This document shows positions 1-8,023 of a DNA stretch of 64,000 nt, in pieces. Source of the stretch: Streptomyces bathyalis (GTDB lineage Bacteria; Actinomycetota; Actinomycetes; Streptomycetales; Streptomycetaceae). The translations under genes and the position numbers were made by a program. The DNA is taken from positions 1,798,001-1,862,000 of the forward strand of contig NZ_CP048882.1 of the NCBI RefSeq assembly GCF_015910445.1, read 5' to 3'. Each line of letters opens with the position of its first letter. The first letter of the stretch is position 1. The notes under the pieces were generated by a model. The model saw only the letters and a program-made list of their open reading frames with translations. It made no database searches and was not told the origin of the DNA.

Positions 1-1347
1 GTGGTCGTTGATCCAGACGCAGCCCGCCCGGATCTGGCGTGCCGCGCTGCCCGTACGGAAGACGTCGCGGCTCCACGCGGAGGCGGCCAGCCCGTACGGG
101 GTGTCGTTGGCCAGGGCGATGCCCTGGTCGTCCGCGTCGAAGGGCAGGACGGTCAGCACCGGCCCGAAGACCTCCTGCTGGACGATCTCGCTGTCCTGCG
201 GAGCGTCCGTGATCAGGGTCGGCAGATAGTAGGCGCCCTTCGCCAGCTCGCCTCCCGGTGCCTCGCCGCCGGTGACGACGGTCGCGTAACCGCGGGCCCG
301 CTCCACGAACCCGGCCACGCGGTCGCGGTGTGCGAAGGAGACGAGGGGACCGAGATCGGTGCCGGGCGCGAAGGGGTCACCCACCCGCACTTCCCGCATC
401 AGGTCGGCGACGCCGCTGACGAACTCGTCGTAGAGCGGCCGCTGCACGTAGGCACGGGTCGCGGCGGTGCAGTCCTGACCGGAGTTGATCAGGGCACCGG
501 CCACCGCGCCGTGCACGGCGGCCGTCAGGTCGGCGTCGTCGAAGACGACGAACGGCGCCTTGCCGCCCAGCTCCAGGTGGAGCCGCTTGACGCTGCCGGT
601 CGCGATCTCGGCCACGCGCTTGCCGACGGCGGTCGACCCGGTGAAGGAGGTCATGGCGACGGAAGGGTGTCCCACCAGCGTCTCGCCCGCGTCGGGACCG
701 GCGCCGGAGACGATGTTGACCACGCCGTCCGGGATGCCGGCCTCGCGGGCCGCCTCGGCGAACATCAGCGAGGTGAGCGGCGTCAGCTCGGAGGGCTTGA
801 GGACGATCGTGTTGCCCGCGGCCACCGCCGGGAGAACCTTCCAGGCGGCCATCTGCAGCGGGTAGTTCCAGGGCGCGACGGAGCCGATGACGCCGAGCGG
901 TTCGCGGCGCACGTACGAGGTGTGGTCGCCGCTGTACTCGGCGGCCGCGACGCCCGGCAGCTGCCTGGCGGCTCCCGCGAAGAACGACACGTTGTCGAAG
1001 GAGCCCGGCACGTCGAACTCCTCGGAGAGCTTCAGCGGCTTGCCGCACTGGAGCGACTCCGCGTACACGAACTCCTCGGTGTGCTCCCGCAGTACGGCGG
1101 CCCAGCGGTGCATCGCGTCCGAGCGCTCGCCCGGCGTCGCACCCGCCCACTCCGGCAGCGCGCGTCCCGCGGCCTCGACGGCCGCGTCGACGTCGTCGGG
1201 GCCTGCCAGTTCGTAGCCGAGGACGCTCTCGCCCGTGGCCGGGTCGAGGACGGTGTGCGTCCGTCCCGAGGTGCCGGATCCGAGCCGTCCGCCGGTGAAC
1301 TGCGCGCCCGCTGCGAACCGTGAGGACACATCGAAGCGCTGGACCAT
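1..1347 (-). CDS. Aldehyde dehydrogenase (aminobutyraldehyde/succinate-semialdehyde type), 3' end outside window
   Basis: NAD(P)-dependent oxidation of an aldehyde, probably an aminoaldehyde or semialdehyde. The reading frame runs off the left edge after 449 codons; the last visible residues are GCVWINDH, so roughly 30 C-terminal residues are missing. The catalytic cysteine is C293 in [11 protein letters not shown], and the EVFGPVLTV motif near the C-terminus is intact. The ATG at 1347 is preceded by GGAGAG. It resembles the second dehydrogenase at 4519-5952, and both lie near a Lrp-type regulator and an aminotransferase, which suggests amine or polyamine catabolism. The exact substrate cannot be read from the sequence. 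Confidence 0.9.
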   Translation of the reverse strand, partial: MVQRFDVSSRFAAGAQFTGGRLGSGTSGRTHTVLDPATGESVLGYELAGPDDVDAAVEAAGRALPEWAGATPGERSDAMHRWAAVLREHTEEFVYAESLQCGKPLKLSEEFDVPGSFDNVSFFAGAARQLPGVAAAEYSGDHTSYVRREPLGVIGSVAPWNYPLQMAAWKVLPAVAAGNTIVLKPSELTPLTSLMFAEAAREAGIPDGVVNIVSGAGPDAGETLVGHPSVAMTSFTGSTAVGKRVAEIATGSVKRLHLELGGKAPFVVFDDADLTAAVHGAVAGALINSGQDCTAATRAYVQRPLYDEFVSGVADLMREVRVGDPFAPGTDLGPLVSFAHRDRVAGFVERARGYATVVTGGEAPGGELAKGAYYLPTLITDAPQDSEIVQQEVFGPVLTVLPFDADDQGIALANDTPYGLAASAWSRDVFRTGSAARQIRAGCVWINDH

Positions 1348-1423
1348 CGAGCTCTCCTGCCATGGCGGGGCATCAGCTGCTGTTGGACGCCGATCCTGGC
1401 AGGACGATCCCGATTCAACAAGG

Positions 1424-1459
1424 GATTCCGTCGTTACCTTTTGATTGCGCTACGGAATC
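1424..1459. promoter_or_regulatory. Inverted repeat upstream of the first aldehyde dehydrogenase
   Basis: GATTCCGT (1424-1431) and ACGGAATC (1452-1459) form an 8-bp perfect inverted repeat with a 20-base AT-richer spacer. It lies about 75 bases upstream of the dehydrogenase start on the minus strand and overlaps the stop codon of the next gene. It could be an operator or part of a terminator; binding by the local Lrp/AsnC regulator is only a guess. Confidence 0.3.
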
Positions 1460-2250
1460 TGCATTCCATGCGTGCCTGAGGCATCACGATCCGCAGCCCC
1501 GGACAGCACCAGCACCGCCGCGCTCCCCCTCGCGTCGAGCGAGGAACCGCTCCCGCCGCTGCCGGGGCCGGAGTCCTCCAGCTCCTCGCCGTAGAACACC
1601 ACCACCACGAGCAGGAACCCCACGCAGATCACGGACAGGACCGTCCCCACGATCCCCATCACGAAGCCCGCCACCGCCTGGCCGCGCCCGCCCAGCTCAC
1701 CCCGGTCCACGGCCCGCTTCGCGGAGAGGCCGAGCCCGAGGGCGACCGGGCCGAGAATGATCCCGAGGAAGCTCCCCCAGCAGGTGGAGACGGCGACGAG
1801 GCCGATGATGCCGACCACCATCGCCGCGACCGACTTCCCGTTGGACGGCGGCGGACCGTGCCAGCCGAAGCCCGCGGGACCGGGCCCCGCTCCGTATCCG
1901 TAGGGCTGCGGTCCTGGAGCCGGATAGCCGTACGCGGTGCCGCCCTTGCCGTACTGCTGGTGACCCTGCTGCCCGTACGGCGGCGGTGAACCGTACGGCG
2001 AAGCCCCGTAACCGGCGCCCGCACCCCCGCCGGGCACTCCCCCAGGCGCACCCGGCGCCGGCGGGACCGGGGGCGGCGCCCCACCGGAGCCCGACGTGAT
2101 CGTCGGCTGCTCGGCCACCGAACGGCGCCTGCGGTCCTCTTCGCTCTGGTCCATGCTCCCCCTGCCCGGTGCGACCCCGTCCTGAGGGGGCGCCCACGGA
2201 TTGTGCGGTTCCTCGCCGGACCTCCCCGGTTGCCCGGTGCGGTCTTCCAT
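1450..2250 (-). CDS. DUF4190-type membrane protein
   Basis: Membrane protein of 266 residues with no known reaction. The N-terminal 125 or so residues are Pro/Gly/Tyr/Gln-rich and probably disordered. Two hydrophobic segments follow (around MVVGIIGLVAV through GIILGPVALG, and GFVMGIVGTVLSVICVGFLL) with a conserved-looking cytoplasmic loop AKRAVDRGELGGRGQA between them, the usual DUF4190 arrangement. The start ATG at 2250 (MEDRTGQPG) was chosen over one 11 codons upstream because the longer version adds only unconserved-looking residues. Transcribed divergently from the deaminase gene. Confidence 0.75.
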   Translation of the reverse strand: MEDRTGQPGRSGEEPHNPWAPPQDGVAPGRGSMDQSEEDRRRRSVAEQPTITSGSGGAPPPVPPAPGAPGGVPGGGAGAGYGASPYGSPPPYGQQGHQQYGKGGTAYGYPAPGPQPYGYGAGPGPAGFGWHGPPPSNGKSVAAMVVGIIGLVAVSTCWGSFLGIILGPVALGLGLSAKRAVDRGELGGRGQAVAGFVMGIVGTVLSVICVGFLLVVVVFYGEELEDSGPGSGGSGSSLDARGSAAVLVLSGAADRDASGTHGMQIP

Positions 2251-2350
2251 GTCCCCTCCCGGGGTTCCTCGTCCGGCGGCCATGCTATTCGTCCGCCGGA
2301 ACTCCCCGCATACGATGATCCGGTTCGCTTTTCCCCACTGGAGGCCTCAG

Positions 2351-3379
2351 TTGTCCGACCTCAACGCATTCATCGCCGGGCTGCCCAAGGCCGAGCTGCA
2401 TGTGCACCACGTCGGTTCGGCCTCACCACGGATCGTCGCCGAACTGGCCGCCCGGCACCCCGACTCCACCGTCCCGCACGACCCCGAGGCGTTGAGGGAC
2501 TTCTTCACCTTCACGGACTTCGCCCACTTCATCGAGGTCTACCTGTCGGTCGTCGACCTGCTGCGGGACGCCGAGGACGTACGGCTGCTCACCTTCGAGA
2601 TCGCCCGCGACCTGGCACGCCAGCAGGTGCGCTACGCCGAGTTGACCGTCACCCCGTTCAGCTCCACCAGCCGCGGCATAGCCGCCGAGGCCTTCCTGGA
2701 CGCCATCGAGGACGCCCGCGTCGCGGCGGAGAAGGAACTGGGCGTCGTGCTGCGCTGGACCTTCGACATCCCCGGGGAAGCCGGACTGCCCGCGGCCGAG
2801 GAGACCACGCGCATCGCCACCGAGATGGGCCCCGAGGGCCTGATCTCCTTCGGGCTCGGCGGGCCCGAGATCGGCGTTCCCCGCCCGCAGTTCAAGCCGC
2901 ACTTCGACCGGGCGATCGCCGCGGGGCTGCACAGCGTGCCGCACGCGGGCGAGACGACGGGACCGGAGACGGTCTGGGACGCCCTCACCTCGCTGCGGGC
3001 CGAGCGCATCGGGCACGGCACGAGCTCCGTACGGGACCCGCGGCTTCTGGAGCACCTGGCCGAACACCGGATTCCGCTGGAGGTCTGCCCCACCTCCAAC
3101 ATCGCGACCCGCGCGGTCGAGGACCTCGACGACCACCCGGTACGGGAGATGGTCGAGGCAGGCGTCCTCGTGACGATCAACAGCGACGATCCGCCGATGT
3201 TCAGCACCGACCTCAACTCCGAGTACGCCATCGCGGCCCGGCTGCTGAGCCTCGACGCGGCGGGCATCGCGGACCTGGCGAAGAACGCGGTGACGGCCTC
3301 CTTCATGGACGCGCCCGGCAAGACCCGGCTGAACGACGAGATCGACGCCTATCTCACTGACTGGGACCCGCGGCACTGA
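2351..3379 (+). CDS. Adenosine deaminase family protein, probable aminodeoxyfutalosine deaminase
   Basis: Metal-dependent deaminase of 342 residues. Metal ligands are visible: H17 and H19 in LHVHH, H198 and E201 in HAGET, and D279/D280 in SDDPPMF. Classical adenosine deaminases usually carry LHxHLEG, whereas this has LHVHHVGSAS. From memory, the Streptomyces proteins of this subgroup (COG1816) deaminate 6-aminodeoxyfutalosine in the futalosine route to menaquinone, so that is the preferred call; adenosine deaminase is the alternative. The TTG start at 2351 has TGGAGG six bases upstream. Confidence 0.85.
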   Translation: MSDLNAFIAGLPKAELHVHHVGSASPRIVAELAARHPDSTVPHDPEALRDFFTFTDFAHFIEVYLSVVDLLRDAEDVRLLTFEIARDLARQQVRYAELTVTPFSSTSRGIAAEAFLDAIEDARVAAEKELGVVLRWTFDIPGEAGLPAAEETTRIATEMGPEGLISFGLGGPEIGVPRPQFKPHFDRAIAAGLHSVPHAGETTGPETVWDALTSLRAERIGHGTSSVRDPRLLEHLAEHRIPLEVCPTSNIATRAVEDLDDHPVREMVEAGVLVTINSDDPPMFSTDLNSEYAIAARLLSLDAAGIADLAKNAVTASFMDAPGKTRLNDEIDAYLTDWDPRH

Positions 3380-3479
3380 CGCCGCGCCCCGGCATCGAGC
3401 GCAAGACGCCGGAGGGGCAGGCGGCCTGTGGCTCCTTGCCCCTCCGGCACACGGCCGATGCGTTCCGTATGTGCCCTCG

Positions 3480-3851
3480 TCAGGACTGGTACGGGTTCTG
3501 CGGCGGCTGCTGGCCCTGCGGTTGCTGACCGGCGAACGGATTTCCCTGCGGCGGGATGTGCGGCTGCCCCTGCTGCCCCTGCTGAGGAGCGCCGTACCCG
3601 GGCTGCGGGCCGCCACCGCCCTGCGCCAGAAGCTGCTCCGCGTTCTCCTTCGTCACCTCGCTCGCGCCACCGCAGAACGTGCACTGCAGAAAGTGCTTGG
3701 CCGGTGCGATCGGGAACAGCGGTATGAAGAACAGCGAGAACTTCATGACCCGCTTGCGCAGCGAATGGGCCGACGGATTGCCGCAGTAGCCGCACAGCAG
3801 ATTCAGCATGGCCAGCTGATGCATCTTGGTCGACGTACCGAAGATGAGCAC
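3480..3851 (-). CDS. Small zinc-ribbon protein with Gln/Gly/Pro-rich tail
   Basis: Protein of 123 residues. Two CxxC knuckles, CGYCG and CTFCG, separated by a hydrophobic stretch (FSLFFIPLFPIAP), suggest a membrane-associated zinc ribbon. The last 45 residues or so are a disordered Q/G/P tail. The GTG at 3851 (MLIFGTSTK) was chosen because related Streptomyces proteins, as I recall them, begin with this segment; upstream in-frame ATGs would add unrelated residues. Function unknown. Confidence 0.7.
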   Translation of the reverse strand: MLIFGTSTKMHQLAMLNLLCGYCGNPSAHSLRKRVMKFSLFFIPLFPIAPAKHFLQCTFCGGASEVTKENAEQLLAQGGGGPQPGYGAPQQGQQGQPHIPPQGNPFAGQQPQGQQPPQNPYQS

Positions 3852-4027
3852 GCGATCCCCGTTTCCGAGTGTTGTCAGGTGTCCGACGTAGACAACCATC
3901 CGTCGCATACCGGCCGTCAAGCAATCCGTGTAACGAGCAGGCCCCAACCGGGCGGGGTGGAGGACCGACCTGCCAGGCGGCGCTCGCTTTCCGCCGGCCT
4001 GCGGGCGGCACGACGTAGCGTCGATTC

Positions 4028-4476
4028 ATGACAGAAGTGCCATACAGGACGCGGCTGGAGCGGATTCTCGGCGTTCCGCCGGCGGAGGGCGCGGTGCGCC
4101 AGTGGCCGCAGAGCGGTGAGGCGTCCACGGGCGGGCCCGCATCGCGGAGGTCGAGTCCCACCTCGTGGGTCTGCGGCTCGGTGCCGGCCGACGGCACAGC
4201 TGGGACGGAGGAATCGTGGTCGAGTGGAGCACCGACTACGGCGACGGCCGCATCCACCGGAACGTGACGGTCGCCGAACTCGCCGACGGCGAGGCGGTGG
4301 TGGTCACCGACTGCTGGGGCGCCCCGTTCGACGCACCCGGTTGGCGACGCGAGCTGACCGGGTCCCTCGAAGTGCCCAGGGAAGGCGTCCGGCCCGCGGC
4401 AGACGCGCTCGCCCAGGACCGACCTCCCCCAACGGGCGGGGCCCCGGGGCGGATTCGCACCACCCCGGGGCCCTGA
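4028..4476 (+). pseudogene. Broken NTF2/SnoaL-like gene
   Basis: An ATG at 4028 opens a frame that loses coding character near 4120. A second frame, free of stops only after a TGA at 4117-4119, encodes IAEVESHLVGLRLG followed by VVEWSTDYGDGRIHRNVTVA and VVVTDCWGAPF, which looks like the second half of an NTF2-like fold protein. No single frame spans both. The simplest reading is a frameshifted or internally deleted gene; a sequencing error cannot be excluded. The end runs into the hairpin at 4439-4473. Confidence 0.4.
4439..4473. terminator. Hairpin between converging genes
   Basis: GGGCCCCGGGG (4439-4449) pairs perfectly with CCCCGGGGCCC (4463-4473) across a 13-base loop. It lies between the broken NTF2-like gene and the stop of the converging dehydrogenase, so it probably serves both directions. 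No clear U-tract is present. Confidence 0.55.
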
Positions 4477-4518
4477 GGAGCCGGCGGCCCGTCTCACCCG
4501 GGCCCGTTGCTCAGCGGA

Positions 4519-5952
4519 TCACAGCGCCGTCATGACGTGCTTGACGCGGGTGTAGTCCTCCAGGCCGTAGGCCGAGAGGTCCTTGCCGTAGCCGGACTTC
4601 TTGAAGCCGCCGTGCGGCATCTCCGCGACGAGCGGGATGTGCGTGTTGATCCACACGCAGCCGAAGTCCAGCGAACGGGACAAGCGCATCGCACGGCCGT
4701 GGTCCTTCGTCCACACCGACGAAGCCAGCGCGTACTCGACGTCGTTGGCCCAGCCCACGGCCTGGTCCTCGTCGGTGAACTTCTGGATCGTGATGACCGG
4801 GCCGAAGACCTCGTTCTGGATGATCTCGTCGTCCTGGCGCAGTCCCGAGACCACCGTCGGGGCGAAGAACCAGCCCTTGTCGCCGACCCGTTCACCGCCA
4901 GACTCGACCTTGGCGTGCGCGGGGAGCCGGTCGATGAAGCCGCTCACCTTCTCCAGGTGTGTGGGGTTGTTGAGCGGGCCGTAGAAGCAGTCCGGGTCGC
5001 TGAGGTCGCCGGTCTTCACCTCGCCCGCGGCCTTGGCCAGCGCGGTGACGAACTGCTCGTAGACGCCCTCCTGCACGAGCACGCGCGTGGCGGCGGTGCA
5101 GTCCTGGCCGGCGTTGAAGAAACCGCCGTCCCGGATGCCCTCGACCGCGGCCTGTACGTCGGCGTCGTCGAAGACGACACACGGCGCCTTGCCGCCCAGC
5201 TCCAGGTGCACGCGCTTGACGTCCTTGGCCGCGCTGCCCGCGACCTCGATGCCCGCGCGAACGGACCCGGTGATGGAGGCCATCGCGGGCGTCTTGTGCT
5301 CGACCATGAGACGCCCGATGTCGCGGTCGCCGCAGATGACGTTGAAGACGCCCTTGGGCAGGATCTCGCCCATCACCTCGGCCATGAAGACCGCCGAGGC
5401 GGGCGTGGTGTCGGACGGCTTGAGCACGACCGTGTTGCCCGCCGCCAGTGCGGGGGCGAACTTCCAGACGGCCATCATCGCCGGGTAGTTCCAGGGCGCG
5501 ACCTGCGCGCAGACACCGACGGGCTCGCGCCGCACATACGAGGTGAGCCCCTCCATGTACTCGCCCGCGGACTTGCCCTCCAGCATCCGGGCGGCGCCCG
5601 CGAAGAACCGGATCTGGTCGAGCATCATGGGCAGTTCTTCCTGCCGTGTCAGCTCCAGCGGCTTGCCGCAGTTCTCGCACTCGACGGCAAGGAACTCGTC
5701 CGCCCGGGCCTCGAGGGCGTCCGCGATCTTCAGGATCGCCTTCTGCCTCGTGGCCGGAGTGGCATCGCGCCAGGCCGGGAAGGCCTTCTCGGCTGCGGCC
5801 ATCGCGGCATCGACATCGGCGGCGGCGGAGAGCGGCGCGGTGGCGTATGCCTCGCCCGTGGCCGGGTCGACCACGTCCGTGGTCCGGCCGTCAGCGGCGT
5901 CCCGGAACTCCCCGTCGATGTAGTTGCGCAGCCGACGCAGCTCGGTGGTCAC
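4519..5952 (-). CDS. Gamma-aminobutyraldehyde dehydrogenase
   Basis: Aldehyde dehydrogenase of 477 residues, full length for the family, predicted to oxidise 4-aminobutyraldehyde (from putrescine) to GABA. Catalytic C285 sits in [27 protein letters not shown] and [12 protein letters not shown] are typical; the C-terminus has [18 protein letters not shown]. The GTG start at 5952 has AGGAGGGG seven bases upstream. It is divergent from the Lrp/AsnC regulator and its aminotransferase partner, forming a small amine-degradation locus. A gamma-glutamyl-aminobutyraldehyde substrate is possible. Confidence 0.88.
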   Translation of the reverse strand: MTTELRRLRNYIDGEFRDAADGRTTDVVDPATGEAYATAPLSAAADVDAAMAAAEKAFPAWRDATPATRQKAILKIADALEARADEFLAVECENCGKPLELTRQEELPMMLDQIRFFAGAARMLEGKSAGEYMEGLTSYVRREPVGVCAQVAPWNYPAMMAVWKFAPALAAGNTVVLKPSDTTPASAVFMAEVMGEILPKGVFNVICGDRDIGRLMVEHKTPAMASITGSVRAGIEVAGSAAKDVKRVHLELGGKAPCVVFDDADVQAAVEGIRDGGFFNAGQDCTAATRVLVQEGVYEQFVTALAKAAGEVKTGDLSDPDCFYGPLNNPTHLEKVSGFIDRLPAHAKVESGGERVGDKGWFFAPTVVSGLRQDDEIIQNEVFGPVITIQKFTDEDQAVGWANDVEYALASSVWTKDHGRAMRLSRSLDFGCVWINTHIPLVAEMPHGGFKKSGYGKDLSAYGLEDYTRVKHVMTAL

Positions 5953-6123
5953 TTCGCACCCCTCCTGCTCCGTTGTCCATTGGGTGAGACCGCCACCCTA
6001 ACCAGCAGCGCAACGCTTTCGATACACCACCACACCAGCAACGACGGATTCTGTTCTTGCGGGCATGTATTGCTTCGAATTACATCGCTTATGGGTTGCG
6101 ATTCGGAGGAGGTCTCATGCACA

Positions 6124-6612
6124 GTGTCGTGCGTGGCCCGAGACGCGAAGAAGACAAACGGCATCCGTTCGCTTGACGATGTATCGCTGGCGATCATCGA
6201 ACAGCTTCAGGAGGACGGCCGGCGCCCGTACGCCGCCATCGGCAAGGCCGTCGGGCTGTCTGAAGCCGCCGTGCGCCAGCGGGTCCAGAAGCTCCAGGAC
6301 CAGGGTGTCATGCAGATCGTCGCCGTCACCGATCCCCTGACCGTCGGCTTCCTGCGGCAGGCGATGGTGGGCATCAACGTCGAGGGCGACCTTCATTCCG
6401 TCGCGGACGCCCTCGCGGAGATCGACGAGGTCGACTACGTGGTCATCACGGCCGGTTCGTTCGACCTGCTCGCCGAAATCGTCTGCCAGGACGACGAACA
6501 CCTTCTCGAAATGATCACCAAGCGGATCCGCTCGCTTCCCGGCGTGCGCTCCACCGAGAGTTTCGTCTACCTCAAGCTGCGAAAGCAGACCTACACGTGG
6601 GGAACCCGATAA
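6124..6612 (+). CDS. Lrp/AsnC family transcriptional regulator
   Basis: DNA-binding regulator of 162 residues. An N-terminal winged helix-turn-helix (IIEQLQEDGRRPYAAIGKAV followed by GLSEAAVRQRVQKLQDQGV) is followed by a RAM effector domain (MVGINVEGDL, YVVITAGSFDLLAEIVC). The start is taken as GTG 6124, with GGAGGAGG at 6105-6112; GTG 6133 is possible. An ATG at 6117 is out of frame. Placed between the dehydrogenase (divergent) and the aminotransferase (overlapping or abutting downstream), it is the likely local regulator, responding to an amino acid or polyamine. Confidence 0.88.
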   Translation: MSCVARDAKKTNGIRSLDDVSLAIIEQLQEDGRRPYAAIGKAVGLSEAAVRQRVQKLQDQGVMQIVAVTDPLTVGFLRQAMVGINVEGDLHSVADALAEIDEVDYVVITAGSFDLLAEIVCQDDEHLLEMITKRIRSLPGVRSTESFVYLKLRKQTYTWGTR

Positions 6613-7976
6613 CCGTGAGCAAGGATCTCTCCAAGACCGCCCACGACCATCTGTGGATGCACTTCACCCGCATGTCGTCGTACGACAAGGCGTCCGTCCC
6701 GACGATCGTCCGGGGCGAGGGCACCCACATCTACGACACCAACGGCAAGCGCTACCTCGACGGCCTCGCCGGACTCTTCGTCGTGCAGGCGGGACACGGC
6801 CGCACCGAGCTCGCCGAAGCCGCCAACAAGCAGGCGCAGGACCTCGGTTTCTTCCCGATCTGGTCCTACGCCCATCCCAAGGCGATCGAGCTCGCGGAGC
6901 GGCTCGCGCACCACGCGCCCGGCGATCTGAACAAGGTCTTCTTCACCACGGGGGGCGGAGAGGCCGTCGAGACCGCGTGGAAGCTGGCCAAGCAGTTCCA
7001 CAAGCTCAACGGGAACCCCGGCAAGTACAAGGTCATCTCCCGCAACGTCGCCTACCACGGCACGCCGCACGGCGCCCTGTCGATCACCGGACTCCCCGGT
7101 CTCAAGGCGCCGTACGAACCGCTCGTGCCGGGCGCGTACAAGGTGCCGAACACGAACATCTACCGGGCGCCCGTGCACGGCGACGACCCCGAGGCGTTCG
7201 GCCGCTGGGCCGCCGACCAGATCGAGCAGCAGATCCTCTTCGAGGGCCCGGAGACCGTGGCGGCCGTCTTCCTCGAGCCCGTCCAGAACGCCGGCGGCTG
7301 CTTCCCGCCGCCTCCCGGTTACTTCCGGCGCGTCCGCGAGATCTGCGACGAGTACGACGTGCTGCTCGTCTCCGACGAGGTGATCTGCGCCTTCGGACGC
7401 CTTGGCACCCTCTTCGGCTGCGACAAGTTCGGCTACGTGCCGGACATCATCACCTGCGCGAAGGGCATGACCTCCGGGTACTCGCCCATCGGTGCCGCGA
7501 TCATCTCCGACCGCCTGGCCGAGCCGTTCTGGAAGGGCGACAACACCTTCCTCCACGGCTACACCTTCGGCGGCCACCCGGTCTCCGCGGCGGTGGCGCT
7601 GGCCAACCTCGACATCTTCGAGCGCGAAGGGCTCAACCAGCATGTGCTGGACAACGAGGAGGCGTTCCTCGGCACGCTGCGCAAGCTGCTCGACCTGCCG
7701 ATCGTCGGTGACGTGCGCGGCAACGGGTACTTCTACGGAATCGAACTCGTCAAGGACAAGGCCACCAAGGAGACGTTCACCGAGGACGAGTCGGAGCGGA
7801 TCCTCTACGGCTTCCTCTCCAAGGCCCTCTTCGACGCCGGGCTCTACTGCCGCGCCGACGACCGGGGAGACCCGGTGGTCCAGCTCGCCCCGCCGCTCAT
7901 CGCCGACCAGAGCGTCTTCGACGAGGCCGAAACGATCCTCCGCTCCGTCCTGACGGAGGCGTGGAAGAAGCTCTGA
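6597..7976 (+). CDS. Class III PLP aminotransferase (probable diamine/omega-amino acid:pyruvate type)
   Basis: Aminotransferase of 459 residues predicted to convert a terminal amine to the aldehyde used by the neighbouring dehydrogenase. Motifs: FFTTGGGEAVETAWKLA (phosphate binding), DEVICAFGRLG (the Asp contacting the PLP ring nitrogen), ITCAKGMTSGYSPIG (Schiff-base Lys) and HGYTFGGHPVSAA. The start is either GTG 6597 (MGNPITVSKD, overlapping the regulator by 16 bases) or GTG 6615, three bases after its stop. Neither has a strong ribosome-binding site; the longer form matches the N-terminus I recall for relatives. Probably cotranscribed with the regulator. Confidence 0.88.
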   Translation: MGNPITVSKDLSKTAHDHLWMHFTRMSSYDKASVPTIVRGEGTHIYDTNGKRYLDGLAGLFVVQAGHGRTELAEAANKQAQDLGFFPIWSYAHPKAIELAERLAHHAPGDLNKVFFTTGGGEAVETAWKLAKQFHKLNGNPGKYKVISRNVAYHGTPHGALSITGLPGLKAPYEPLVPGAYKVPNTNIYRAPVHGDDPEAFGRWAADQIEQQILFEGPETVAAVFLEPVQNAGGCFPPPPGYFRRVREICDEYDVLLVSDEVICAFGRLGTLFGCDKFGYVPDIITCAKGMTSGYSPIGAAIISDRLAEPFWKGDNTFLHGYTFGGHPVSAAVALANLDIFEREGLNQHVLDNEEAFLGTLRKLLDLPIVGDVRGNGYFYGIELVKDKATKETFTEDESERILYGFLSKALFDAGLYCRADDRGDPVVQLAPPLIADQSVFDEAETILRSVLTEAWKKL

Positions 7977-7986
7977 ACCAGACGTG

Positions 7987-8023
7987 CTGACCCGCCCGGT
8001 GCCCCCAACACCCGGCGGGTCAG
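7987..8023. terminator. Strong bidirectional terminator hairpin
   Basis: Arms 7987-8001 and 8009-8023 pair over 15 positions with a single mismatch and a 7-base loop. The right arm overlaps the stop codon of the converging PucR-type gene, so the structure can end transcription of both the aminotransferase and the regulator. Confidence 0.75.

Noticed and set aside
4507..6612. A 700-codon plus-strand open frame across the dehydrogenase gene
   Set aside because: Most of it is antisense to the intact dehydrogenase; only the end (from 6124) is the Lrp/AsnC gene. Long antisense frames are normal at this GC content.
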